A DNA stretch of 34,772 nucleotides from Nemertoderma westbladi (Eukaryota > Xenacoelomorpha > Nemertodermatida > Nemertodermatidae): NCBI GenBank assembly GCA_032718475.1, contig JAUCBJ010001415.1:1-34772 (forward strand), read 5' to 3'. Of this stretch, positions 18,376 to 29,049 are shown in pieces. The notes beneath the pieces were generated by a model, which saw only the letters and a program-made list of their open reading frames with translations, ran no database searches and was not told where the DNA came from. The stretch's first letter is position 1. The number at the start of each line of letters is the position of its first letter. The translations under genes were made by a program, and so were the position numbers.

Positions 18376-20031
18376 CTCGTGATGCAAAACAAAACAAAGT
18401 CAATGCAGTAACTGCGACAGCGACGTTGTTGTTCAATTCCCCCAATATTTCGACGGCCACTTCAAATTGGCATTTGAGCGCTGGTCCAGGCGTAAAAGCT
18501 TGTATTTTCTGGCTGAATATTTCTATTGTGTTACTGTGGTTCCTAATGCTAATCCAATGGTTGGGGCCTGACAAGGTGTGGCACTTGGTAGTAACGAGAT
18601 TAAGTTTTGGTTTGTTTGTGGCGCCCCAGCTCTGTTCTCTTTCACTCACATTGATTGTTCATTTTAGTTAAATTCAATGAACTTACTCGAGTTCATCCAT
18701 CCCTCGATCCATGTTTCCTTTTTAGGTAATTGCCTTGCACCGTATGGCTATACTCTCCAGAAATCAGGATCTAAGATCCCCGATAATTCCCCCCTCAGCG
18801 GGGTTCTATTTTTTCTAGCAGTTCGAGTACGTAGTACTTCGTAATCTAATTACTGACATCACATCACTGACTGACTGCGGTCACAGTCCTTCATAAAGGT
18901 CATATAAATAAATAGAGTGACAAATTGAGGTGAGTTGCTTAAGCAAAAGTATGGAAATAGGTTGAAAATAATATTTAGAATAAAATAAATAATAAATGAA
19001 AAGAAATGAAAAGAAAAGAAAACTCCATTAATTATAATTACTTTAAGCTGTACGTACTTTACGTTTATTTGGGAAGGAACTCAAAAATACAATTTAATAT
19101 TAGAAGAAAAACCCAAATTATTGCTCCGACTGACTGTAGTTTGTTTGTTAGTGCTTAATGCTTACGATGCAAAATATGATACAGTTTGCGTGCTTAATAA
19201 ATAATACGCACGGTCCGTTTATCACGCTCCTTTTCTACTGTTAATAAGTCGTAAGTAATTTCTTAAAATATATAATTAAATGATTGGGCTTGCTTCTACC
19301 CAAAGGAACCACTCAAAGTCCTCCAAGCTGTCCGGAGTCTGTGGGGACTTTATATTAACACAAGATTATGACATTATCAAAGGAACTCTGGCCTAATTAG
19401 TCAGACATTGACGATATATAAAATAAATTCCAATATCCTTAATCACCTCATGTCTGCACTATTATTATAGTGGCACACATTGAAGCAACTCATTAAGAAG
19501 TTATAGTGAACATAGGTTGCGTAGTGTACCCACTGGAGTACCAGTTTACTGCGCAGCGCATGAAATAACTCGTGATTGATTGACAGTTATCGACTGTGTT
19601 TACCACGTTTGTTACATGCTGCCCATCCCCCCAAGTAGATAAGACATACTTTATCTATCATATTGTATTCTATGCTTAAAGGTCACTTTTTTCCTTGAGG
19701 AAATTCTTCTCCTTTATAAATAAACCTATCATGGGTTGTTCTATCTAAAGTCTTTCTTATCGCAATAATCGAAGCAATCTCGTATTTCCATAAAGCCGTT
19801 GCATCCCAATCATCCCTCGGTGATCTTCTTATCTCTCGGACTGCTCACATATTGGACGTGTATCTAGCGGCTTCCACGCTTTGGTATTCCACTTCCCGTG
19901 CGCGCGGGCAATCTCTATTGCGACTGTATAATTAATCCGTACTACTGGGTTACCGGCGTGCAGGTGGCCATGTGTGCATACGTAAACGCATTCATGCAAC
20001 GATTAAAACACCGTAGATCATCGGTGGGAAA

Positions 20032-20049
20032 GGGGGGGGGGGGGGGGGG
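20032..20049. repeat. Poly(G) run, 18 bases
   Basis: Uninterrupted G on the plus strand in intron 2 of the SNAP-25-like gene. Confidence 0.95.
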
Positions 20050-20126
20050 TTGTTGGTCACTACAGGGCTCGCCAGGCGAGGGGGCTGTTGTTCAACAAAT
20101 ATCAATCAATAAAAACTGACGTCGAA

Positions 20127-20166
20127 CATGGATCAATGGATCCATGGATCCATGGATCCATGGATC
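20127..20166. repeat. (ATGGATCC)n octamer repeat
   Basis: About five tandem ATGGATCC units; the unit contains interleaved GGATCC and CCATGG palindromes, so the array is self-complementary. Confidence 0.9.
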
Positions 20167-20572
20167 TACATGGGATATTTGTGTTCTTTTTTTCCAATAT
20201 TTATATTTCCAGATTTTTATATATCTTTTTCAAAAAAATTGTATTTATGAAATATAAAGAAATATTCTGCGATTTTTAGCGACAATCATATTTATAATAT
20301 CGATATTCTATAAGATTTACAGATGATAGCCAGCCTTATATTCCCAACTCGAGGCTTTCTTATGGCACAAATAATGAACATCTAACATTCACTAATAAAG
20401 TGGAACTGTTAATGATCGCTTACTGAGTAGTACGGCTTTCTTCTTACCATTACACTGTATTAGGATTAGGTGCTAACTAGGAGTTGAAGATTTATGTATC
20501 CTTTGATCTTCTAGTATTTATTGGCAGAGATCCATCACCTTACGAGTCAGACTGTAGCTGTCAAGCAGAACA

Positions 20573-20599
20573 CCCCCCCCCCCCCCCCCCACCCCCCCC
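20573..20599. repeat. Poly(C) run, 18 + 8 bases with one A
   Basis: Eighteen C, one A, eight C on the plus strand within intron 2 of the SNAP-25-like gene. Confidence 0.95.
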
Positions 20600-21257
20600 G
20601 GGCGTGACCGAATGAGTTTATTGCCAATTATCTTCTATGACTAGCCAGGGGAATATTTTACCCTGACGCAATATTCAGCGCAATAGCAGCAACTAGGCGT
20701 CTAAAATCAATACAAATAATCCACATTCAGATTATAGGTATGGCTGTGACAATAAGGTAGCTGTATTTAATTATCACGTAGACAGTAAGAATCGGTTTGT
20801 TCGATTTTATGTCATTATTGCCACTAATGTAATTAAAGGCAAGCATTCATTGTTATAATTCGCTAACCACAATGGAAAGTATTAATCTCTTACGATTAAC
20901 ATTAATATCCATCCATATTGATTATAATTTGTGCTTTTCCGAAATTCAATTATTCTGTCCTTGTGTGTTGAGTTTTGCACGAGTTTGAAGTTTTTTTATG
21001 AATGTTGGCGTGTTAAAAAACCATCGAGTGCAAAACTCCGTACACGAGGGCGGAATATTTTAATTATCATTATCATTAAAATGTTGTATACAAATTAATT
21101 GTCATATGATATATAATTTTTTACGTATTATATATGCAGTGTATGTAGTGTATGTATTGTATAGTGTATTTAGTGTATGCAAATTCTTATAATTAATTAT
21201 GAATTCTCATATTATTTAGATTAACATAATAAGACAATATATCATTTTCATGAGGTT

Positions 21258-21321
21258 GCACAGGTATGAGGCTGTATCCAGCGTATCTTACACAGGTATG
21301 AGGCTGTATCCAGCGTATCTT
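21258..21321. repeat. Direct duplication, 2 x ~32 bp
   Basis: Two adjacent copies of CACAGGTATGAGGCTGTATC followed by CAGCGTATCTTA, about 65 bp before the 33-bp array. Confidence 0.9.
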
Positions 21322-21388
21322 ACTACAAAAATCCATATCGTTAAGTGGAATTGATTTAGGGAAACGCAATGAAAGTCACAGTAGGCCC

Positions 21389-23802
21389 TATAAAAGTAAC
21401 AGCAAGCGCGATAATCTTTAGTATAAAAGTAACAGCAAGCGCGATAATCTTTAGTATAAAAGTAACAGCAAGCGCGATAATCTTTAGTATAAAAGTAACA
21501 GCAAGCGCGATAATCTTTAGTATAAAAGTAACAGCAAGCGCGATAATCTTTAGTATAAAAGTAACAGCCAGCGCGATAATCTTTAGTATAAAAAAAAGTA
21601 ACAGCAAGTGCGATAATCTTTAGTATAAAAGTAACAGCCAGCGCGATAATCTTTAGTATAAAAGTAACAGCCAGCGCGATAATCTTTAGTATAAAAGTAA
21701 CAGCAAGTGCGATAATCTTTAGTATAAAAGTAACAGCCAGCGCGATAATCTTTAGTATAAAAGTAACAGCCAGCGCGATAATCTTTAGTATAAAAGTAAC
21801 AGCAAGTGCGATAATCTTTAGTATAAAAGTAACAGCCAGCGCGATAATCTTTAGTATAAAAGTAACAGCCAGCGCGATAATCTTTAGTATAAAAGTAACA
21901 GCAAGTGCGATAATCTTTAGTATAAAAGTAACAGCAAGTGCGATAATCTTTAGTATAAAAGTAACAGCCAGCGCGATAATCTTTAGTATAAAAGTAACAG
22001 CAAGTGCGATAATCCTTAGTATAAAAGTAACAGCCAGCGCGATAATCTTTAGTATAAAAGTAACAGCAAGTGCGATAATCTTTAGTATAAAAGTAACAGC
22101 AAGTGCGATAATCTTTAGTATAAAAGTAACAGCAAGCGCGATAATCTTTAGTATAAAAGTAACAGCAAGTGCGATAATCTTTAGTATAAAAGTAACAGCA
22201 AGCGCGACTTATCTTTAGTATAAAAGTAACAGCAAGTGCGATAATCTTTAGTATAAAAGTAACAGCAAGCGCGATAATCTTTAGTATAAAAGTAACAGCA
22301 AGCGCGATAATCTTTAGTATAAAAGTAACAGCAAGTGCGATGATCTTTAGTATAAAAGTAACAGCCAGCGCGATAATCTTTAGTATAAAAGTAACAGCAA
22401 GTGCGATAATCTTTAGTATAAAAGTAACAGCAAGCGCGATAATCTTTAGTATAAAAGTAACAGCAAGTGCGATAATCTTTAGTATAAAAGTAACAGCAAG
22501 TGCGATAATCTTTAGTATAAAAGTAACAGCAAGCGCGATAATCTTTAGTATAAAAGTAACAGCAAGCGCGATAATCTTTAGTATAAAAGTAACAGCAAGT
22601 GCGATAATCTTTAGTATAAAAGTAACAGCAAGCGCGATAATCTTTAGTATAAAAGTAACAGCAAGCGCGATAATCTTTAGTATAAAAGTAACAGCAAGTG
22701 CGATAATCTTTAGTATAAAAGTAACAGCAAGCGCGATAATCTTTAGTATAAAAGTAACAGCAAGTGCGATAATCTTTAGTATAAAAGTAACAGCAAGCGC
22801 GATAATCTTTAGTATAAAAGTAACAGCAAGTGCGATAATCTTTAGTATAAAAGTAACAGCAAGCGCGATAATCTTTAGTATAAAAGTAACAGCAAGTGCG
22901 ATAATCTTTAGTATAAAAGTAACAGCAAGCGCGATAATCTTTAGTATAAAAGTAACAGCAAGTGCGATAATCTTTAGTATAAAAGTAACAGCAAGCGCGA
23001 TAATCTTTAGTATAAAAGTAACAGCAAGTGCGATAATCTTTAGTATAAAAGTAACAGCAAGTGCGATAATCTTTAGTATAAAAGTAACAGCAAGCGCGAT
23101 AATCTTTAGTATAAAAGTAACAGCAAGTGCGATAATCTTTAGTATAAAAGTAACAGCAAGCGCGACTTATCTTTAGTATAAAAGTAACAGCAAGTGCGAT
23201 AATCTTTAGTATAAAAGTAACAGCAAGCGCGATAATCTTTAGTATAAAAGTAACAGCAAGTGCGATAATCTTTAGTATAAAAGTAACAGCAAGCGCGATA
23301 ATCTTTAGTATAAAAGTAACAGCAAGTGCGATAATCTTTAGTATAAAAGTAACAGCAAGTGCGATAATCTTTAGTATAAAAGTAAAAGCAAGCGCGATAA
23401 TCTTTAGTATAAAAGTAACAGCAAGTGCGATAATCTTTAGTATAAAAGTAACAGCAAGCGCGATAATCTTTAGTATAAAAGTAACAGCAAGTGCGATAAT
23501 CTTTAGTATAAAAGTAACAGCAAGTGCGATAATCTTTAGTATAAAAGTAACAGCAAGCGCGATAATCTTTAGTATAAAAGTAACAGCAAGTGCGATAATC
23601 TTTAGTATAAAAGTAACAGCAAGCGCGATAATCTTTAGTATAATAGTAACAGCAAGTGCGATAATCTTTAGTATAAAAGTAACAGCAAGTGCGATAATCT
23701 TTAGTATAAAAGTAACAGCAAGTGCGATAGTCTTTAGTATAAAAGTAACAGCAAGTGCGATAATCTTTAGTATAAAAGTAACAGCAAGTGCGATAATCTT
23801 TA
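21389..23802. repeat. 33-bp array, ~73 units, each with TATAAAAG and TCTTTAG
   Basis: The unit starts TATAAAAGTAACAGCAAGCG and ends CGATAATCTTTAG. Variation is mainly CAAGCGCG / CAAGTGCG / CCAGCGCG, often alternating, with CCAG units confined to the first third. A rare one-base-longer unit (CGCGACTTATC) appears at 22203 and again 958 bp later (23161) with the same preceding variant order, showing a duplicated ~29-unit block. Long frames (FSIKVTASAII on plus, LAVTFILKIIA on minus) follow from 33 being a multiple of three. Confidence 0.97.
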
Positions 23803-23859
23803 ACTTCATATTAATATATTAAAGTACGTAAATACAATGAAATAATATGCATAAGTTCT

Positions 23860-26718
23860 AAACGTTTCTATTTTTACACAAAATCATCACCAGTAATACA
23901 AAATTTGGTCCAAATGTTGCTAACTGCAAGGTTTGAATTTATAAAATTAGCGCCCAAAATTAATAATAATAATAATTAATATATTTTACAGTATTTATGC
24001 GATTTATACAGTAGCTCTGAACCGTTGTTTATATCAGAGACAGAATACGATACGATACGAAAACCGATTTTTTATAAATTGCAATTATACTGTTTGGTTG
24101 AAATATCGGCAACTATAACATCCTTATCTCGGTCATCAGTAACAGATCTCATTACCCCACCCCTAAGGACATGATGATTCCCCCGGTGACCTGGGCACGT
24201 AAGTTTCTTTATGATTCCCCTGGTGACCTGGGCACGTAAGTTTCTTTATGATTCCCCCGGTGACCTGGGAACGTAAGTTTCTTTATGATTCCCCCGGTGA
24301 CCTGGGCACGTAAGTTTCTTTATGATTCCCCCGGTGACCTGGACACGTAAGTTTCTTTATGATTCCCCCGGTGACCTGGGCACGTAAGTTTCTTTATGAT
24401 TCCCCCGGTGACCTGGGCACGTAAGTTTCTTTATGATTCCCCCGGTGACCTGGGCACGTAAGTTTCTTTATGATTCCCCCGGTGACCTGGGCACGTAAGT
24501 TTCTTTATGATTCCCCCGGTGACCTGGACACGTAAGTTTCTTTATGATTCCCCCGGTGACCTGGGAACGTAAGTTTCTTTATGATTCCCCCGGTGACCTG
24601 GGCACGTAAGTTTCTTTATGATTCCCCTGGTGACCTGGGCACGTAAGTTTCTTTATGATTCCCCTGGTGACCTGGGCACGTAAGTTTCTTTATGATTCCC
24701 CCGGTGACCTGGGCACGTAAGTTTCTTTATGATTCCCCCGGTGACCTGGGCACGTAAGTTTCATTATGATTCCCCCGGTGACCTGGACACGTAAGTTTCA
24801 TTATGATTCCCCCGGTGACCTGGACGCGTAAGTTTCTTTATGATTCCCCCGGTGACCTGGACACGTAAGTTTCTTTATGATTCCCCCGGTGACCTGGGCA
24901 CGTAAGTTTCATTATGATTCCCCCGGTGACCTGGGCACGTAAGTTTCATTATGATTCCCCCGGTGACCTGGACACGTAAGTTTCTTTATGATTCCCCCGG
25001 TGACCTGGGCACGTAAGTTTCTTTATGATTCCCCCGGTGACCTGGGCGCGTAAGTTTCATTATGATTCCCCCGGTGACCTGGACACGTAAGTTTCTTTAT
25101 GATTCCCCCGGTGACCTGGGCACGTAAGTTTCTTTATGATTCCCCCGGTGACCTGGGCACGTAAGTTTCTTTATGATTCCCCCGGTGACCTGGGCAAGTA
25201 AGTTTCATTATGATTCCCCCGGTGACCTGGACACGTAAGTTTCTTTATGATTCCCCCGGTGACCTGGGCACGTAAGTTTCATTATGATTCCCCCGGTGAC
25301 CTGGACACGAAAGTTTCTTTATGATTCCCCCGGTGACCTGGGCACGTAAGTTTCTTTATGATTCCCCCGGTGACCTGGGCACGTAAGTTTCTTTATGATT
25401 CCCCCGGTGACCTGGGAACGTAAGTTTCTTTATGATTCCCCCGGTGACCTGGGCACGTAAGTTTCTTTATGATTCCCCCGGTGACCTGGGCACGTAAGTT
25501 TCTGATTCCCCCGGTGACCTGGGCACTTAAGTTTCTTTATGATTCCCCCGGTGACCTGGGCACGTAAGTTTCTTTATGAATCCCCCGGTGACCTGGGCAC
25601 GTAAGTTTCATTATGATTCCCCCGGTGACCTGGGCACGTAACTTTCCTTATGATTCCCCCGGTGACCTGGGCAGTGGGCACGTAAGTTTCTTTATGATTC
25701 CCCCGGTGACCTGGGCACGTAAGTTTCTTTATGATTTTCGTATTTCGTGTCGCAGTATTTTATTCGTATCGAATTTCGTATCGTATTATAAAAATTGACT
25801 TCGTATCTTATAATACGAAAGAATATTTTTCGTATTTCGTATCGGATTTTCGTATCTTATTATTTTGTAAATATTAATATTTTTAACAGTCAAACAGAGA
25901 CACACCATTTATTTCTTTACATGTGAATAAATGAGTTTGCAGCTTACAGTTTTATTACCCATGTCAATAAAATTGTAACAAAGGAGGATCGTTAATCGTA
26001 GAATAATGATAAAATATAATATAATTACAGTTTAAATAAACTTGAGGAGAACTCTAATTGCGCCTACTGTACATGTACAAGGCCTTGACGTTATGATAAG
26101 TCTTTCTAGTGAGAGAATAAAAAAATAATACATTTATTTTGAAATAAAACATAGTTTTATTCTAGTATTAGTTTGACTTGGAAATTGAAGTATTGCATTT
26201 TTTTCAATATTGGTAATAATGCACAGTCAACAGTCCATAAATATCGGCAGTAGGTATAGGTAAAGCTACAGTATGCTTAAAGTCAAAGTGGCATGGTAAT
26301 ATGGAAACGCCTACTATTGGGCCGTGTTGCATAACGTCCTTATGGATGTTGTAGCCAGTAGTCACACTATTGCTGTAACAGCAAGCATATTGGAGCATTG
26401 AAATTAAAAATATTTGCCTATATTAGATATTTATATGATTTTCTAAGTGTAATACAAAATCCCCTTATTTTATCAACTCTTAGATAAAATACGATACGAA
26501 AAAATACGAAATTTTTTTCGTATTTCGTATCGTATCTTGTATTTTTCGTATCGTATCGTATTTCCTCAAAATTGCATTCGTGTCGTATCGAATCCTGTCC
26601 CTGGTTTATATATTTTTGGCGCCAATTTTTATAAATTCAAACTTTGCATTTAGAAACATTTAGGCCAAGCAAAATGGTGTATTAATGATGATGATTTTGT
26701 GTAAAAATCGAAACGTTT
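23860..26718. mobile_element. 2.9-kb element with ~100-bp inverted ends around the 37-bp array
   Basis: Left 23860-23955 (AAACGTTTCTATTTTTACAC through GAATTTATAAAATTAGCGCC) is the reverse complement of right 26618-26718 with moderate divergence. A second inverted pair follows inside: TTTATATCAGAGACAGAATAC near 24029 against a GTATCGAATCCTGTCCCTGG block near 26586. The interior holds the 37-bp array and CGTATTTCGTATCGTATCG-type repeats (25735-25860 and 26486-26600). No transposase is visible. It resembles a non-autonomous DNA transposon whose internal minisatellite has expanded. Confidence 0.7.
24175..25736. repeat. 37-bp array, ~42 units, each with GTAAGT
   Basis: The unit starts TGATTCCCCCGGTGACCTGG and continues GCACGTAAGTTTCTTTA. 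Nearly every unit contains GTAAGTTT, identical to a strong 5' splice-site core, on the sense strand of the SNAP-25-like gene. Variants (GGCACG, GGACACG, GGAACG; CTTTATG or CATTATG) are interspersed, and single units carry indels at about 25503 and 25672. Confidence 0.97.
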
Positions 26719-27011
26719 ATCTAATATAGATATTTAGCTATTTATTGTTTTTACTTTATCATATTTTTAATATGACGTTAGAAATTCATATCTGTGATTA
26801 TATTAGATCGAATTTTATTGAAATCCAGTAGTCCAGTATATTTAACTGGAATATGAAGTTGAAGTTATTGTTATCTTTAATTATTACTAGTTATACTGCC
26901 TGGCTTTATCATAACAAGAATACCCCAGCCTTTCTCTGACTAACAGACGCATAGTTTGTATTTCGCAGTTTAGATTTTTTTCCTTGTTTACGTTATCTAT
27001 TTTTGTTCTAG

Positions 27012-27060
27012 AGCAAAGATGCAGCGATTCGTACATTGGTCAATCTTGACGAGCAGGGAG
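27012..27060 (+). CDS. SNAP25: SNAP-25-like exon encoding SKDAAIRTLVNLDEQG
   Basis: A 49-nt exon between TTTTTGTTCTAG and G|GTAAGT. It starts in phase 0 directly after the 42-nt exon and ends with one base (G), so a GAA/GAG (E) codon would follow, as in the SNAP-25 continuation EQL. The residues SKDAAIRTLVNLDEQG match the SNAP-25 segment SKDAGIRTLVMLDEQG almost residue by residue and belong to the first SNARE helix. Together with 17665-17706 this gives 30 consecutive SNAP-25-like residues. The next exon, carrying the rest of the helix and the palmitoylated cysteine cluster, was not found by eye in 27061-34772. Confidence 0.9.
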
Positions 27061-27640
27061 GTAAGTTGTTAGATAGTTAATAACCATTAAGTAAGATATT
27101 ATTTACAACTCCTAACATTAACGTAGAGGTAGAAGGTGTGTTCAAACTAATATAATTATCGTACTTATGGTTTGTGATGTGCAAATGGACTTGTATTTTT
27201 TGAAGCGTCTTTAGATCGATTTGTTAACCCTTTTCCCGCTTTCAATTTATTTTATCTTTTCATTTATATAACAATTTTATCGTCGCCAGCCTATGTCTGG
27301 AAGGCGAAATAGTCTCCAAACGTAAATTTGAAAATTGTTGGCCTCCACCTAGGAGAATGTTAAAGGACTGCCGAAACCCTTTCGAATTAGTTTCGAATTT
27401 CGAGCCTAAAATCATAGATTTGGTAGAAAAGTGGTGGAGGAAATGTGTTTTAAAAATGAAAAATGTCATTCTGATATAATTGCCTTTAAAGTTTGGACCT
27501 TCCCGCGCAAAAACTGTCTGTTAATATGTAAGAATGTCTGCCAATATATATCTAGCAACAAGAAAGTCTAGGTATAGGGTTTTTCCTGGTCGCAAAATGC
27601 ATTTCGAGTGTCAGTTTTAACATTTGGTGACTTCCAAATT
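27061..27640. other. Intron 3 start, no clear feature
   Basis: Sequence after the 49-nt exon. A minus-strand frame at 27469-27260 has no supporting context. I see nothing else. Confidence 0.4.
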
Positions 27641-27659
27641 GATTTTTTGGCTGTCAGGC

Positions 27660-27840
27660 TGTTGGTTATATTTTGACGGATAGACAGACAGAAACGACAA
27701 GGCCAAATTTGAATAAAAACATCAGAAATGAAGTCACCGACCTAGAAAACCCATATTTTTTAGACAGATTCACAGATAATGTGTTTTATTGACGGACAGA
27801 CATACTGACGGACAGACCGACAGTAAAACAGACAGACAGC
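27660..27840. repeat. GACGGACAGACAGACAG-type microsatellite patches
   Basis: Clusters of GACAGACAG, GACGGACAGAC and GACAGACCGACAG at 27675-27695 and 27785-27840. Confidence 0.8.
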
Positions 27841-27949
27841 CATATCTCGAGAAGTAAGACTACCCAAAATACTACCCAAAGTATACCGGTATTTGTTTAC
27901 AAGCTTTTATTAAAGCGTGTATCCACCCTCTATCATTTTGGATTCGTTG

Positions 27950-28015
27950 ATATCGCTGGAAAGGTGGCCTAGCAAGAATTCCAAATCTATATATACAATT
28001 TCGTTGAAAAGTCTC
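27950..28015. repeat. Dispersed repeat copy without insertion
   Basis: GCTGGAAAGGTGGCCTAGCA, AGAATTCCAAAT and ATTTCGTTGAAAAG in a row match the two halves of the interrupted copy at 28490-28870. Confidence 0.65.
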
Positions 28016-28489
28016 CATCTTACGTATTGTGGATGAGTGTTCGAAAATTTTGGAACCCTATCAATATCATTAATAAACAAATTAAAATCCTGTGTTCAAT
28101 AATATTTTGTCATTTGGACATATCGAGCAGAGGAAAAAAACATGTTGGTAAATTCTATCTCTTTTCAAACACCTGTGCAACTTAACATCCCAGTAGGACC
28201 GAAATCGAAACTTATTGTTAACTTTAGTTTTTTTAACTATTAGTAACTCGGTAAATAGAAGAGAATATGGCAGACAGCTGTATACCGCGTACCAGTACAG
28301 TCCGAGTCCATGTTGTCTACAAATCTTAATGAGATTGCACGAAATTTGAAACAAAGATAGGTGATTAATGGGTGAGCCAGAATTTTTATTTTTGCTTTCA
28401 TTCTTTAGTTACAAGCGTTTAACAAAAGTGTCTCAGGCGAAATTGCACCAATTACACCGCAGTTATTCTTCTACCTTATAGCTGTCTGT

Positions 28490-28870
28490 TGGTACCAATG
28501 GAAAGCTGGCCATGCAAGGATTCCAAATATGTAACTTTTTTTTTTCTAATTTGTAACATATAATATAATAATCTTAAATTATAAATTAAAAAGATGTGCA
28601 TCAAAAATAACAAAGTTAATTCCGCCACCACACAAATATCATCGGACCTACCACCAAAGCACCAGAAGGATATGTTGGAGCTCAGAGGCAAGGGATCAGT
28701 ACCGATCAGGAAGGTCAGACCCCCGCAGACCGGCACCGTCCCCAAATCCGAGCGCCCTCCATGGCCGCTTACCACCACGCAGGCACAGGGAGCTCGAGCG
28801 CAGAAGCGCGAACTGTATGTTAATATCTAACACAATTGGAATTTCGTTGAAAAATAGCTGAGATATGAGC
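28490..28870. repeat. Second copy of the dispersed repeat, interrupted by a ~290-bp insertion
   Basis: AATGGAAAGCTGGCCATGCA and GGATTCCAAATATGTAAC (left, to about 28535) and GGAATTTCGTTGAAAAATAG (right, from 28838) flank a segment absent from the copy at 27950. The insert starts with a T10 run (28536-28545), so it reads as a poly(A)-tailed sequence on the minus strand. Its other half is GC-rich and open in both orientations (for example SVPIRKVRPPQTGTVPKSER on plus). It may be a small retroposon; I cannot assign it. Confidence 0.5.
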
Positions 28871-29049
28871 GTTCAAATGTTAAATTAGTTTTGCATCTGC
28901 GGTCTGTTTAATTCTATTGGATAGATACACCATATTCTGGTACATTCTGGTTTATATATGGATAACTACATACTAGTTAGTATTATTATAGAGGAATTGC
29001 ATTGTTGCTCAGCTATTTATGGGGTAAATATAATGTTCAAGAATGATGT

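Larger units (their letters stand above)
17707..27011. other. Intron 2 of the SNAP-25-like gene (9.3 kb)
   Basis: Starts GTAAGTCG and ends TATTTTTGTTCTAG. It holds a 20-bp GC-rich array, two poly(G/C) runs, the 33-bp TATAAAAG array and the inverted-repeat element with the 37-bp GTAAGT array. The stretches 18672-20031, 20168-20572, 20600-21257 and 26719-27000 are AT-rich with no feature I can support. Confidence 0.75.

Noticed and set aside
21356-23809. Frames of up to 542 codons with LAVTFILKIIA or FSIKVTASAII repeats
   Set aside because: They are produced by the 33-bp tandem unit, switch frame at the 34-bp variants and have no unique domain.
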